Notes under the pieces: generated by a model
Databases searched by the model: none
Seen by the model: the letters and a program-made list of their open reading frames with translations, nothing else
Told to the model about the DNA's origin: nothing
From: Dyella jiangningensis
GTDB taxonomy: Bacteria > Pseudomonadota > Gammaproteobacteria > Xanthomonadales > Rhodanobacteraceae
Direction of reading: 5' to 3'
NCBI RefSeq assembly: GCF_003264855.1
Contig: NZ_NFZS01000006.1
Coordinates: 62,001 to 126,000 of the forward strand
DNA: 64,000 bases
Translations under genes and position numbers: made by a program
Shown: positions 15,475 through 24,799 of the stretch, piece by piece
How positions within the stretch are numbered: the first letter of the stretch is position 1
Layout: the number at the start of each line of letters is the position of its first letter

Positions 15475-17337
15475 ATGCGTCTTCTCCACGCCCTCGCTGT
15501 CGGCGCCCTGGTGCTGCCGCTCAGCGCCTTTGCGGCCGACCCTCATTCCTATGCCCAGCCCGACCAGGTGCGCGTCACCCACCTGGATCTCGACCTGAAG
15601 TTCGACTTTCCCCACAAGCAGCTCGATGGCACCGCCACGCTGAAGCTGGACTGGAAGGATCCGAAGGCGCAGTCGCTGGTGCTGGACACGCGCGACCTGA
15701 AGATCGCCAGCGTGGAAGGCGTCGATGGCGCCGGCAAGGCGAGCGCGCTGAAGTACGCACTGGCGCCGAGCGACAAGGAACTGGGCAGCAAGCTGACCAT
15801 CACCACGCCGCAACATCCGGCGCAGGTGCGCATCGTCTACTCCACCGTACCGACCGCCTCGGGCCTGCAGTGGCTGACGCCGGAACAGACGGCGGACAAG
15901 AAACTGCCCTTCATGTTCTCGCAGTCCGAATCCATCCACGCGCGCTCGTGGGTGCCGCTGCAGGATTCGCCGGCGATCCGCTTCACCTACAACGCCCATG
16001 TCACCGCACCGAAGGACGTGCGCGTGGTGATGAGCGCGATCAACGATGCCAGGCATCCGCTCAATGGCGATTACTCGTTCGAGCAGCCGCATCCGATTCC
16101 GTCGTACCTGCTCGCCATCGGCGCGGGCGACATCGCGGCGAAGGAAACCGGCCCGCGTTCGGCCGTCTATGCGGAACCCAGCGTGGTCGGCAAGGCCGCG
16201 AAGGAATTCGAGGACACCGAGAAGCTGATCAAGGCCGCCGAAGCGCTGTATGGTCCCTACGCGTGGGGCCGCTACGACCTGCTGGTGCTGCCGCCGTCGT
16301 TCCCGTTCGGCGGCATGGAAAACCCGAACATGACCTTCGCCACGCCGACCCTGCTGGTGGGCGACAAGAGCCTGGTGTCGGTGATCTCGCATGAGCTGGC
16401 CCACTCGTGGTCGGGCAACCTGGTGACCAGCGCCGCGTGGCGCGACATATGGCTCAACGAGGGCTTCACCACCTACGTGCAGGGCCGCATCACCGAGGCG
16501 GTGTACGGCAAGGCGCTGGCCGACGAGGAAGCGCTGATCTCGGCGCGCGGCCTGGAGAAGTCCATCAAGGACAAGTCCATTCCGGAGAATGCACAGCGAC
16601 TCGCGCCCAAGCCCGGCATCGGCGCGGACGATTCCATCTCCGCCGTGCCCTATGACAAGGGCAGCTGGTTCCTGCGCACGCTTGAACAACGTTTTGGCCG
16701 CGACACCTTCGATGCCTACCTGAAGGGCTACTTCGCGCACTTCGCGTTCCAGAGCATCACCACCGAGCAGATGCTGGACTACCTGAAGGCGAACCTGTTC
16801 GACAAGAACCCGGGCAAGATGAGCTGGGAGGAAGTGCAGCAGTGGGTGTACGAGCCGGGCGTCCCGAAGGATGCGCCGCTGCCCGATTCACCGCGCTTCA
16901 ACGCGATCGACAAGGAGCGCGCCTCGTTCCTCGCCGGCTCGCTCGCCGCGGACAAGCTCGACGCCAAGCGCTGGAACACGCAGGAGTGGATGTACTTCCT
17001 CGACGGCCTGCCGGACGTGACGCCGCTCGACCGGATCAAGCAGATCGACGCTGCGTGGCACCTCACCGGCACGCCCAATGCCGAGATCGGCATGCGCTGG
17101 TACAGCCACGCCATTGCCGCCGGCGACAAGGACGTGTGGAGCGCCGCCGCGGAGCACATGACACGCATTGGCCGCCTGTACCTCACCATGCCGCTGTACA
17201 AGGCTTTCGCGAAGACGCCGGAAGGCCTGACCTATGCCGAACAGGTGTATGCCAAGGCCAAGGCCGGCTATCACCCGATGACGCAGCAGGCGGTGGAGTC
17301 GGTGTTCGCCAAGGCGAAGAAGAACGCCAGCAAGTAA
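15475..17337 (+). CDS. M1-family zinc aminopeptidase
   Basis: A 620-residue exported metallopeptidase related to leukotriene A4 hydrolase-type M1 aminopeptidases. Signal peptide 1-20; N-terminal beta domain to about 210; GGMEN exopeptidase motif near 280; zinc site HELAHSW with H306, E307, H310 and the third ligand E329 in WLNEGFTTYV (the HExxH-18-E spacing); then the C-terminal helical domain. It trims N-terminal residues from peptides in the periplasm. Ribosome site GGAG lies seven bases before ATG. A very strong hairpin follows the stop. Confidence 0.92.
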   Translation: MRLLHALAVGALVLPLSAFAADPHSYAQPDQVRVTHLDLDLKFDFPHKQLDGTATLKLDWKDPKAQSLVLDTRDLKIASVEGVDGAGKASALKYALAPSDKELGSKLTITTPQHPAQVRIVYSTVPTASGLQWLTPEQTADKKLPFMFSQSESIHARSWVPLQDSPAIRFTYNAHVTAPKDVRVVMSAINDARHPLNGDYSFEQPHPIPSYLLAIGAGDIAAKETGPRSAVYAEPSVVGKAAKEFEDTEKLIKAAEALYGPYAWGRYDLLVLPPSFPFGGMENPNMTFATPTLLVGDKSLVSVISHELAHSWSGNLVTSAAWRDIWLNEGFTTYVQGRITEAVYGKALADEEALISARGLEKSIKDKSIPENAQRLAPKPGIGADDSISAVPYDKGSWFLRTLEQRFGRDTFDAYLKGYFAHFAFQSITTEQMLDYLKANLFDKNPGKMSWEEVQQWVYEPGVPKDAPLPDSPRFNAIDKERASFLAGSLAADKLDAKRWNTQEWMYFLDGLPDVTPLDRIKQIDAAWHLTGTPNAEIGMRWYSHAIAAGDKDVWSAAAEHMTRIGRLYLTMPLYKAFAKTPEGLTYAEQVYAKAKAGYHPMTQQAVESVFAKAKKNASK

Positions 17338-17342
17338 GCGCC

Positions 17343-17374
17343 GCGCGCGCCTCCTTGCAAAAGGAGGCGCGCGC
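17343..17374. terminator. 14-bp perfect hairpin with GCAA loop
   Basis: GCGCGCGCCTCCTT (17343-17356) pairs perfectly with AAGGAGGCGCGCGC (17361-17374) around a GCAA tetraloop of the stable GNRA class. It begins five bases after the M1 peptidase stop. There is no T tract, so it may be a 3-prime stabiliser or a partial terminator before the hydrolase gene. Confidence 0.6.
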
Positions 17375-17412
17375 CGCCATCGACGGTTGCGACCTTTTCA
17401 CACGAGCTCCCC

Positions 17413-18417
17413 ATGAAGCCGATTTCTCCCCCGCCCAAGACTGCCGCCCCCGCACGACCGCTGTGGCAGCGGCTGCTGATGCGCCGGCTCAAGTTTCTCG
17501 CCTATGTGGCGCTGGTGCTGGTCGTGGGTCTGGGCGGCTCCTATCTGTTCGCGCCGCAATGGCTGATGAGCGCCGACATCAAGCGCCAGATGATGACCGC
17601 GCATGTCGAGAAGCATTCGGTGCAGGTCGGCGACACCAAGTGGGTGTACTTCGAAGGCGGCCAGGGCCCCACCCTCGTGCTGCTGCACGGCTTCGCCGCC
17701 AGCAAGGAAGTCTGGCTCAAGCAGATGGAACTGCTCACGCCGCATTTCCACGTGATCGCGCCGGACCTGCCGGGCTGGGGTGAGTCGACCCGCGTGGACG
17801 GTGCCAGCTACAACATCGATGCGCAGGTGGCGAGGCTGCAGGGCTTCGTGGACACGCTGGGCATGCAGAAGGTGGTGCTGATTGGCCACTCGATGGGCGG
17901 CGCCATCGCCGGCGTCTACGCCGCGGAACATCCCGACCACGTGGCCGAGCTGGCCCTGCTCGATTCGTTCGGCCTCAAGGCCAACGAAAACGACTTCGCA
18001 CGTCTCGCGCTGGCCGGCAAGAATCCGTTCGTGTTCGACAACCGCGAGGAGTTCGCCAAGGCGACCGCGTGGGCCTTCGCCAAGCCGCTGGATATTCCCG
18101 GCCGTTTCGAGGACGTGCTGATCAAGCGCAACCAGGCCAGCCGCGCGTTCATCGACCGCACCTTCAACGAGCTGCGCGAACCGTCGCAGTACCTGTCGGT
18201 GCAGAACCGCCTCGATCGCCTGGGCATGCCGGTGCTGGGCCTGTGGTGCCATGACGACAAGATCACCGACATCTCGGCCATGGACAGCCTGCGCAACGGC
18301 CTGAAGTCGGCCCAGGCGATCAGCACCAGCACGCTGAACGGCTGCAACCACATGCCGATCCTCGAGAAGCCCGAGGAAACCGCCCGCATTCTCACCGGTT
18401 TCGTCATTTCACACTGA
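17413..18417 (+). CDS. membrane-anchored alpha/beta hydrolase
   Basis: A 334-residue alpha/beta-hydrolase. One N-terminal membrane segment (about residues 24-46, LKFLAYVALVLVVGLGGSYLFA) anchors it, with the catalytic domain probably in the periplasm. Motifs are VLLHGFAASKEVW (oxyanion HG), the nucleophile elbow GHSMGGAIAG, an acid near LGLWCHDDKI and a C-terminal His in NGCNHMPILEKP. Lipase, esterase and haloalkane-type hydrolases share this plan, so the substrate is open. Confidence 0.85.
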   Translation: MKPISPPPKTAAPARPLWQRLLMRRLKFLAYVALVLVVGLGGSYLFAPQWLMSADIKRQMMTAHVEKHSVQVGDTKWVYFEGGQGPTLVLLHGFAASKEVWLKQMELLTPHFHVIAPDLPGWGESTRVDGASYNIDAQVARLQGFVDTLGMQKVVLIGHSMGGAIAGVYAAEHPDHVAELALLDSFGLKANENDFARLALAGKNPFVFDNREEFAKATAWAFAKPLDIPGRFEDVLIKRNQASRAFIDRTFNELREPSQYLSVQNRLDRLGMPVLGLWCHDDKITDISAMDSLRNGLKSAQAISTSTLNGCNHMPILEKPEETARILTGFVISH

Positions 18418-18432
18418 CGCTGTGCGTCACGT

Positions 18433-18460
18433 CCGGACGGCCGTCGTCTAGGCCGTCCGG
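18433..18460 (+). terminator. hairpin after the alpha/beta hydrolase
   Basis: CCGGACGGCC and GGCCGTCCGG form a perfect 10-bp stem with an 8-base loop, 16 bases after the stop codon. It is followed by CTGCGTTTG, only weakly T-rich. Confidence 0.6.
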
Positions 18461-18522
18461 CTGCGTTTGCCCCGTCCATCGCCTGGTGTAGGCTTGCCCA
18501 AGGGGAAATCTGGGATGCACCT

Positions 18523-19173
18523 ATGCGTTGGCTGCTTGGCGTAGTCACCGCCTCGGCGCTGCTGGCCGCTCGGGCCGTGTCGGCGGGGGAATGGTCGATC
18601 CATGTCCAGGACGATGCCCATCGTCCTGTCGGCGATGCCGTGGCCACGCTCGTGCCCGATACGCCCACGCCCGCACCCGCGGCAGCGAGCTCAACCAAGA
18701 TCATCGACCAGAAGAACGAAACCTTCGTTCCGTACGTGCAGGTGCTGCGCCCCGGCGACGCCGTCGTGTTCCGCAACAGCGACGCCACGCGCCATCACGT
18801 CTATTCGTTCTCGACGCTGAAATCGTTCGAGCTGGTGCTGGCGCCCGGCCAGAAGTCCGATCCGCTCACGTTCGACAAGCCCGGCATTGCTGCGGTGGGC
18901 TGCAATATCCACGACCACATGGTGACCTACCTCTACGTCTCCGACGCGCCGGCCATCGGCATCTCGGGGCCCGATGGCGTGATCGCCTTTTCGTCGCTTC
19001 CGCCAGGGCGCTACACCTTGCATGTGTGGCACCCGCAACTCCATCCGGGCCGCGCGGAACTCACGCAGGTGGTCCAGATCAGCGACAGCGCGCCGCCTGC
19101 CCCACTCAGCGTGAGCTTGTCGCTGCTGCCGGATCCGCGCACGCGCATGGACCGCGAGCACATGGAGTACTGA
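18523..19173 (+). CDS. periplasmic cupredoxin (methylamine-utilization-like)
   Basis: A 216-residue exported copper-type protein. After a signal peptide (about 1-22) and a small beta domain comes a cupredoxin fold with candidate type-1 copper ligands H91/H92 in TRHHVYSF and the CNIHDHM block at C127, H130 and M133, near the CNIHDxM pattern of proteins annotated as methylamine utilization. The C-terminal part resembles a carboxypeptidase regulatory-like fold (LPPGRYTLHVWHPQL). It heads an operon: the EAL gene starts six bases after its stop. No methylamine dehydrogenase genes are present, so the name should not be taken as function. Confidence 0.8.
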   Translation: MRWLLGVVTASALLAARAVSAGEWSIHVQDDAHRPVGDAVATLVPDTPTPAPAAASSTKIIDQKNETFVPYVQVLRPGDAVVFRNSDATRHHVYSFSTLKSFELVLAPGQKSDPLTFDKPGIAAVGCNIHDHMVTYLYVSDAPAIGISGPDGVIAFSSLPPGRYTLHVWHPQLHPGRAELTQVVQISDSAPPAPLSVSLSLLPDPRTRMDREHMEY

Positions 19174-19179
19174 CGGCCT

Positions 19180-21507
19180 ATGCCTGCGCTCGGGTTCCGC
19201 ATGCGGCTCACCCTGTTCGTCGTGACGACCATCGTCGCGATCCAGCTGGTGACAGCCGCGCTGGTCACCCAGATCACGCGCCACCAGCTGATTGCCGAAG
19301 GCAAGCATCAGTTGGCCGTTTCAGCCGATGCCTTCGTCAGCCAGCTCGACGATATTTCCGCCCGCGTGGCGGAAAGCGTGCAGATCCTGGCGCTCGATTA
19401 CGCCTTGCGCGCCGCCATCGCCCAGCACGACCAGGACACCGTGCTGTCGGTGTTGCGCAACCACGGCCGGCGCGTGGACGCCTCGCGCATGCTGATGGTG
19501 GGGCTGGACGGCGCCATCCAGGCCGATACCGCCGGCACCGCCACACTCCAGCGCTTTCCGTTTCCCGACATGCTGGACCGCGCCTTCAGCCAGCGCACCG
19601 CCGCCGTGGTGGCGCTGGACGGCAAGGCGTACTGGATGGTGGTGGTGCCCATCTACGCGCCACAGCCGGTGGCGCTGGTCGCTGCGGGCATACCGATCGA
19701 CGACGCTTTCCTCGCGCGCATGCTGCGCCGCTCCACGCTGCCCACCGACATCCAGCTCATCGCGCCTTCGGGCGCTTCGCACTGGCAGTCACTGGCCCGC
19801 AGCAGTACGCGCGCCGATCTGCTCGGAGGCCTGGCAGAGCAGCCGCTGGATGGCGAACCCACGCTGGAACGCGTGGATGGCCGCGAGTATCTCGTGCTGT
19901 CGAGGCCACTGAGCCTGCAGCCGCACAGCACGCCGGTGCGGGCGCTCATCGCCTATTCGCTGGATGACGCGTTGCGGCCTTATCGCTCGGTGCTCTCGAC
20001 CTGGTTCGTGCTGCTCGCGCTCGGACTGCTGGTCGGCCTGGCGGGTGCCTGGCTGATCGCACGCGGCATCTCGCGCCCGGTGGAAGCGCTGGCTGCATCC
20101 GTGCGCCGCATCGAGCGCGGCGATTACAGCCTCCCACCGCCCATCGAGCGCAGCGATGAACTGGGCCAGCTTGGCGGTGCCTTCGCCGCCATGACGCAAG
20201 CGATCCGCCAGCGCGAGGAGCGCATCCGCTTCCAGGCGCTGCATGACGCCGTGACTGAGCTGCCCAACCGCAACGCCGCCGAGGCCACCATCCAGCAAAG
20301 TCTGCAGGAGCAGACCGGTGGCGCGCTGCTGATGGTGGGCCTCACGCGCATGCCCGAAATCATCAAGACGGTAGGCCATGCGCTGGGCGACAGGCTCATG
20401 CGCGATGCAGCGCTGCGCATCGTCGCCGCCACGCAAGGCTTCGTGGCGCGCGCCTCGGACACCGCGTTCCTGGTCTGGCTGCCGGGCGTCGATCGCGGCG
20501 GCGTGGTCGCTCAGGCGCTGCATCTGCTGGAAGTACTCAACAAGCCCTATCAGGAGCCGGACATTTCGGTGGATGCGACGCCTGCCGTGGGCATCGCGGA
20601 GTTTCCCTTCCATGCGCATACCGCCAGCGCACTGCTGCAACGGGCGGAGGTGGCGCTGCTTGCGGCCTTGCGCACGCCCGAGGCGGTGGCGTTCTACGAC
20701 GCGGGCAACGACCCGCATCGACCGGAGCGTCTCTCGTTGATGGGCGACCTGCGCGCGGCGATCTCGCGCAACGAGGTCGCGTTGCACTACCAACCCAAGC
20801 TCAACCTGCGTCATGGCACGGTGGAAAGCGGCGAAGCGCTGTTGCGCTGGCGTCATCCACGGCTGGGGCCGGTGGCACCGGATGCCTTCATCACGCTCGC
20901 GGAGGAGACCGGCAACATCCACCGCGTGACGCGTTGGGCGCTCGCCCATGCGGTGGCGCAGCTGCAGCGCTGGTCCACGGACGGGCTGCACGTCCAGGTG
21001 GCCGTCAACCTCTCGGCACGCGACCTGCACGACCAGGACCTGCCGCGCCGCATCGCCGACCTGCTCGCCCTCCACCGCGTGCAGCCGCGCTGGCTGCGGG
21101 TGGAGGTGACCGAAAGCGCGGTGATCGGCGAGCCGACCGTGGCCATCCAGGTGCTGAGCGAGCTGTCGGACCTGGGCCTGTGCATCGCCATCGACGACTT
21201 CGGCGTGGGCGAATCCTCGCTGGCTTACCTGCGCCGCCTGCCGGTGCACGAACTGAAGATCGACAAGATGTTCGTGCAACGGCTCGGCACGGACATCGAA
21301 GACCGCCTGATCGTGCGTTCGATCATCGAACTGGCCCATCGCCTGGGTTACAGCGTGACGGCCGAAGGCGTCGAAGACGAAGCGGCACTGGCCTATCTCG
21401 TCGAAGCGGGCTGCGACTACGCCCAAGGCCACTACATCGCTGCCGCCATGCCGGCGGATCGCTTTGCCAGCTTCGTCGCGGAATACACGGCAGGGTCGAC
21501 CTCATGA
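19180..21507 (+). CDS. membrane c-di-GMP phosphodiesterase (CACHE-HAMP-degenerate GGDEF-EAL)
   Basis: The 775-residue protein has an N-terminal membrane segment, a periplasmic double-CACHE-like sensor (about 35-260), a second membrane segment (about 268-290), HAMP, a GGDEF domain and an EAL domain. The GGDEF site is replaced by SDTAF (426-430), so cyclase activity is unlikely. The EAL site looks intact: E552-A-L-L-R, N610, E645, D672-D673, K693 and E729. It should hydrolyse cyclic di-GMP in response to a periplasmic signal. It sits between a cupredoxin gene and an outer-membrane-like gene whose ATG overlaps its TGA. Confidence 0.9.
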   Translation: MPALGFRMRLTLFVVTTIVAIQLVTAALVTQITRHQLIAEGKHQLAVSADAFVSQLDDISARVAESVQILALDYALRAAIAQHDQDTVLSVLRNHGRRVDASRMLMVGLDGAIQADTAGTATLQRFPFPDMLDRAFSQRTAAVVALDGKAYWMVVVPIYAPQPVALVAAGIPIDDAFLARMLRRSTLPTDIQLIAPSGASHWQSLARSSTRADLLGGLAEQPLDGEPTLERVDGREYLVLSRPLSLQPHSTPVRALIAYSLDDALRPYRSVLSTWFVLLALGLLVGLAGAWLIARGISRPVEALAASVRRIERGDYSLPPPIERSDELGQLGGAFAAMTQAIRQREERIRFQALHDAVTELPNRNAAEATIQQSLQEQTGGALLMVGLTRMPEIIKTVGHALGDRLMRDAALRIVAATQGFVARASDTAFLVWLPGVDRGGVVAQALHLLEVLNKPYQEPDISVDATPAVGIAEFPFHAHTASALLQRAEVALLAALRTPEAVAFYDAGNDPHRPERLSLMGDLRAAISRNEVALHYQPKLNLRHGTVESGEALLRWRHPRLGPVAPDAFITLAEETGNIHRVTRWALAHAVAQLQRWSTDGLHVQVAVNLSARDLHDQDLPRRIADLLALHRVQPRWLRVEVTESAVIGEPTVAIQVLSELSDLGLCIAIDDFGVGESSLAYLRRLPVHELKIDKMFVQRLGTDIEDRLIVRSIIELAHRLGYSVTAEGVEDEAALAYLVEAGCDYAQGHYIAAAMPADRFASFVAEYTAGSTS

Positions 21508-22730
21508 GGCACCGCGTTCGCGCGGCGCTCATGCTCATCGCGTGCATGGGCGCATCGGTGAACGCGCAGGACATCGCCGTGCACGCCTACGTCGACGCGC
21601 GCCTGGTGGCGGCACCGGATACGCCGAGCTGGACGCAAGGCGGCGTGGGCAAGACGCGCTACGGCTCGGGCGACGATGGCCTGCAGTTCGGCGGTGCCGC
21701 CGTCGCCGTCGCATGGCAGGCGACGCCGTCGTGGCTCGCCTTCGCGGACGTCCAATTCCAGACCACCGATCGCCACACGCTCGACGTCATCGAAAGCTAC
21801 TTCCGCTATCGGCCCGTCTCCACCACGCCATGGCGCGCATCCGTGAAGCTTGGCGTTTTCATGCCGCCCGTTTCGCTGGAGAACGATGCCGTGGGCTGGA
21901 CCAGCCCGTGGACTCTCACGCCGTCGGCCATCAACAGCTGGGTCGGCGAAGAGCTGCGCGCGAAGGGTGTGCAAGGCCAGCTGGAATGGCGCGGAGAACG
22001 ACAGACGTGGGAGATGTCAGGCGCGCTGTTCAAAGGCAACGATCCGACCGGCACGCTGCTTGCCGATCGCGGCTGGTCGGTCAGCGACCTCACCTACGGG
22101 CTGGGCAGCACGCTGCGCGTGCCCGATGCCTACGCGCGTGTCTTCGGCGATCCCGATCACACGCGCTACCACCCGTTCCAGGAGATCGACGGCCGCTGGA
22201 GCTGGTACGGCAACCTTGCCTGGCAGGCGCCCGGGGTCGGCCGGGTGCAGCTCATGCGCTACGACAACCGGGCCGATCCCGCGGCGCACACGGTGTACGA
22301 AGGCTCGGCCGACGTGTTCGCCTGGCACACCGCTTTCTGGAGCTTCGGCGCGCGCGCCGATACCGGTGCAGTGACCTGGATCGTGCAGGCCATGGATGGA
22401 AATACGCGGATCGACCCCGCGCCCGGTTTCGGCGTGGAGACACGCTTCCGGTCGGCCTTCCTGCTCGCAGGATGGAATCGCGGCGCATGGCGCCCTGCAC
22501 TGCGCGTGGAGCACTTCAGTACCGCCAAGCGCATCAATGGCTCGACTACGGGACGCGGCGAAAGCGGCAACGCCGTGACGGCCGCGCTCAACTGGCGCCC
22601 ACGCGAGTGGTTGCGCATCACCGGCGAAGTGTTGCGGGTGATCGGCGATCGCTCGGAACTGAAGGCGCTCGGCCTGCCGACGCACGTCAACGCGACACAG
22701 GCGCAGTTGAGCGCACGCTTGCTTTACTGA
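21504..22730 (+). CDS. outer-membrane porin-like protein
   Basis: A 408-residue protein with a signal peptide (RHRVRAALMLIACMGASVNAQ) and an even spread of alternating amphipathic strands, such as WLAFADVQFQTTDRHTLDVIESYFRYRPV, ending in LSARLLY, whose terminal aromatic residue is typical of beta-barrel outer-membrane proteins. I do not recognise a specific porin family. ATGA overlap with the EAL gene indicates coupled translation. It may be a receptor or channel for the ligand sensed by the operon. Confidence 0.65.
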   Translation: MRHRVRAALMLIACMGASVNAQDIAVHAYVDARLVAAPDTPSWTQGGVGKTRYGSGDDGLQFGGAAVAVAWQATPSWLAFADVQFQTTDRHTLDVIESYFRYRPVSTTPWRASVKLGVFMPPVSLENDAVGWTSPWTLTPSAINSWVGEELRAKGVQGQLEWRGERQTWEMSGALFKGNDPTGTLLADRGWSVSDLTYGLGSTLRVPDAYARVFGDPDHTRYHPFQEIDGRWSWYGNLAWQAPGVGRVQLMRYDNRADPAAHTVYEGSADVFAWHTAFWSFGARADTGAVTWIVQAMDGNTRIDPAPGFGVETRFRSAFLLAGWNRGAWRPALRVEHFSTAKRINGSTTGRGESGNAVTAALNWRPREWLRITGEVLRVIGDRSELKALGLPTHVNATQAQLSARLLY

Positions 22731-22733
22731 GCG

Positions 22734-22758
22734 CGGTTTGCTGCCTGGAAGCAAACCG
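22734..22758 (+). terminator. hairpin after the cupredoxin/EAL/porin operon
   Basis: CGGTTTGCT and AGCAAACCG form a 9-bp perfect stem with a 7-base loop, four bases after the porin stop. Only a weak T-containing tail follows. Confidence 0.5.
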
Positions 22759-22914
22759 TATCGACAGTCAAGCCTTGAAGCCCGGATTCACCGGCGCGGC
22801 AGGCAGCCCGAGGGCTAGCGCTTGTGGTCGGCGTCTCGTTGCTCAAGCTTGATATCGCTCGCCTTTCCCTCAGGCGAGCAGGGAACGCACACAGGCCGGA
22901 CACGACGAGTCTGC

Positions 22915-23685
22915 TCAGTCGGCGACGTCGGCGACCAGCCGATCCAGCTCAGTTTTCAGCCACGCACCGTTCAAGCGTAGCCAGTCGCGCTGTTCGCGCC
23001 AGTCGGGGAAGAGGTTTTCCACCTGCGCCCAGAAGCGCGGCGCGTGGCTACGCACCTTGAGGTGGCACAGCTCGTGCGCCAGCACGTATTTGAGTGCATT
23101 CGGCGGCGCGAGCGCGAGGGCGAGATCGAGGTTGATGCGGTCGCGTGTGTCGAGGCTGCCCCACAGGCTTTTCATCGGGCGCACGCGCAGCGCGGTGGGC
23201 GCGAGCCCGAGCATCGGCACGTAGCCGGCGAGCCAGCGCGAAACATCGCGACGGATCTGGCCTTCGAAATACGAAGCGAGCAGGCCGCGCGCCACCGGCA
23301 AGGCGCGCGTGTGCGGACGCGGTATCACCAGCGTGAGCGTGCCCTCGCCTGCATCCACGCGCGGATACGGGCCATCGGCCCAATCCAGTTGCACGGTTTC
23401 GCCGCGAAAGGGAAATTCGGTGGTCACCCCCACGCGCAATGGCGGCAGCGGCTTGACGATGAGGTGAAGCTCATCAAGCTTGCGTTCCAGCCAGTCGGCG
23501 TGATGGCGAAGAAAAGCGCTGACCTGTGACGGATGCGTGCCGTGCGGATACGACACGCGTGCGCCCTTGGGCGTCACGGTGAGCCGAAGGCGACGCGCGC
23601 GCGGATGCGCGGCCTTGAGCACGCGGATGGTACTTCCACTTGCGGTGGCCAATTCCAGCCAATCGCCTTCGAGATGCTGCGTCAT
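22915..23685 (-). CDS. YgjP-like metal-dependent hydrolase (M48/DUF45)
   Basis: A 256-residue protein of the YgjP family of SprT/WLM-type zinc metalloproteases. The zinc motif HELCHLKVRSHAPRFW is present, with a downstream WREQRDWL. The N-terminal half carries the family RRLRLTVTPKGARVSYP and VRPMKSLWGSLDTRDRINLDLAL blocks. Function in the cell is unclear even for E. coli relatives. It is followed on minus by no close gene, and rdgC is 154 bases upstream. Confidence 0.85.
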   Translation of the reverse strand: MTQHLEGDWLELATASGSTIRVLKAAHPRARRLRLTVTPKGARVSYPHGTHPSQVSAFLRHHADWLERKLDELHLIVKPLPPLRVGVTTEFPFRGETVQLDWADGPYPRVDAGEGTLTLVIPRPHTRALPVARGLLASYFEGQIRRDVSRWLAGYVPMLGLAPTALRVRPMKSLWGSLDTRDRINLDLALALAPPNALKYVLAHELCHLKVRSHAPRFWAQVENLFPDWREQRDWLRLNGAWLKTELDRLVADVAD

Positions 23686-23839
23686 ATCCCCGCCTTACTG
23701 CGACTACGTGGCGTCCAGGCCGCTAGTGTCCCCTACCAAATGTGGGGGGAGCATGCAGGCTTCGCAAGACGAGTCGGTGACCGTTCGGGCGGGCTGATGT
23801 CCCTTTCCCGTCTCAGCAAGAAAGGGATTGGGCGGGGGC

Positions 23840-24757
23840 TTAGCCTTCGGCGGGACGGGGCAGCCCGAACCACTCTTCGAGCTTGCCCAGCAAGCGTTCC
23901 AGCTCCAGGGTCAGCAGGGCGAAGGTGGCGTCTGCCTCGGCGGCGGCGTCCGGGTGGCTGTCGCCCAGTTCGTCGGTGACCACGTCCAGAAACTTCAGCT
24001 TGCGGACGATCAGGTCCTCGCCCAGCACGAAGCTCATGCGCTCATCGAAGGTGAGACCCAGCTGGAACACCTGCTTGCCGTTGCGCAGGTGCTCCTTGAC
24101 CTCTTCGCTGTCCAGGTCCTGGCGACGGCACTTGGCGATGGCGCCGGTGGCGCTGGCGGGGTCGCGCAGTTCCACCTCGTCGCCGAGGGCCAGGCCGGCC
24201 GGCAGGTTGCCGGTGGCCAGCCAGTCGGTCATCAGCACGCGCGGGCCTTCCTCCGGCGCCAGCGGCACCGCGGGGAAGCTGCCCAAGGCCTCGCGGATCT
24301 GGGTCAAGGCGTTTTCGGCCGACTTGCGGCTGGATGTGTCCAGCACCAGCCAGCCCAGCTTCTTGTCCACGTAGGCGCGCATGCGCGAGCTGCGGATGAA
24401 GGCGCGTGGCACCAGCTCGTTGAGCACGTCTTCCTTGAGGCGCTTGCGCTCGCGGCCGCCGACCTTGCGGCCTTCTTCTTCGGCGATCTTCTGCACGCGG
24501 CGGGCAAGTTCGTCGTTCACCACCGAACCGGGCAGGAGCTTGTCTTCGCTGCCCACGGTGACCATGGTGCAGGCGTTGACGGCATGGGTGAGCGGCGCTT
24601 CGTCACCACGACCCACCGGCGGCACGAAGCCCTTGGTGCCCATTTCCATCGGGCCGCAGGGACGCAGGCGATGGTCGCCCAGCGCTTCGTCGAGGCGGTT
24701 CAGGTCTTCGGCAACGGCGGGGGAAAAGCGGAACAGCGTGAGATTGCGAAAAAACAT
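23840..24757 (-). CDS. rdgC: recombination-associated protein RdgC
   Basis: RdgC is a ring-shaped DNA-binding protein that restrains RecA; the 305 residues match the usual length. Family blocks include the opening MFFRNLTLFRFSP, GPMEMGTKGFVPP, EDKLLPGSVVNDELARRVQKIAEEEGRKVGGRERKRLKEDVLNELVPRAF and WLVLDTSSRKSAE. The gene stands alone, with 170 bases of repeat-bearing DNA before the aminotransferase gene. Confidence 0.95.
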   Translation of the reverse strand: MFFRNLTLFRFSPAVAEDLNRLDEALGDHRLRPCGPMEMGTKGFVPPVGRGDEAPLTHAVNACTMVTVGSEDKLLPGSVVNDELARRVQKIAEEEGRKVGGRERKRLKEDVLNELVPRAFIRSSRMRAYVDKKLGWLVLDTSSRKSAENALTQIREALGSFPAVPLAPEEGPRVLMTDWLATGNLPAGLALGDEVELRDPASATGAIAKCRRQDLDSEEVKEHLRNGKQVFQLGLTFDERMSFVLGEDLIVRKLKFLDVVTDELGDSHPDAAAEADATFALLTLELERLLGKLEEWFGLPRPAEG

Positions 24758-24799
24758 TCGGTATCCGGGTTGAGGCTACAGCGCGGAGGCGTTTGCGCC

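Noticed and set aside
18523-19173. A methylamine dehydrogenase pathway, from the cupredoxin resemblance
   Set aside because: No dehydrogenase subunits or maturation genes are present; the partners are an EAL protein and a porin-like protein.
20400-20720. Diguanylate cyclase activity of the GGDEF-like domain
   Set aside because: The signature loop reads SDTAF instead of GG(D/E)EF, so cyclase activity is not expected.
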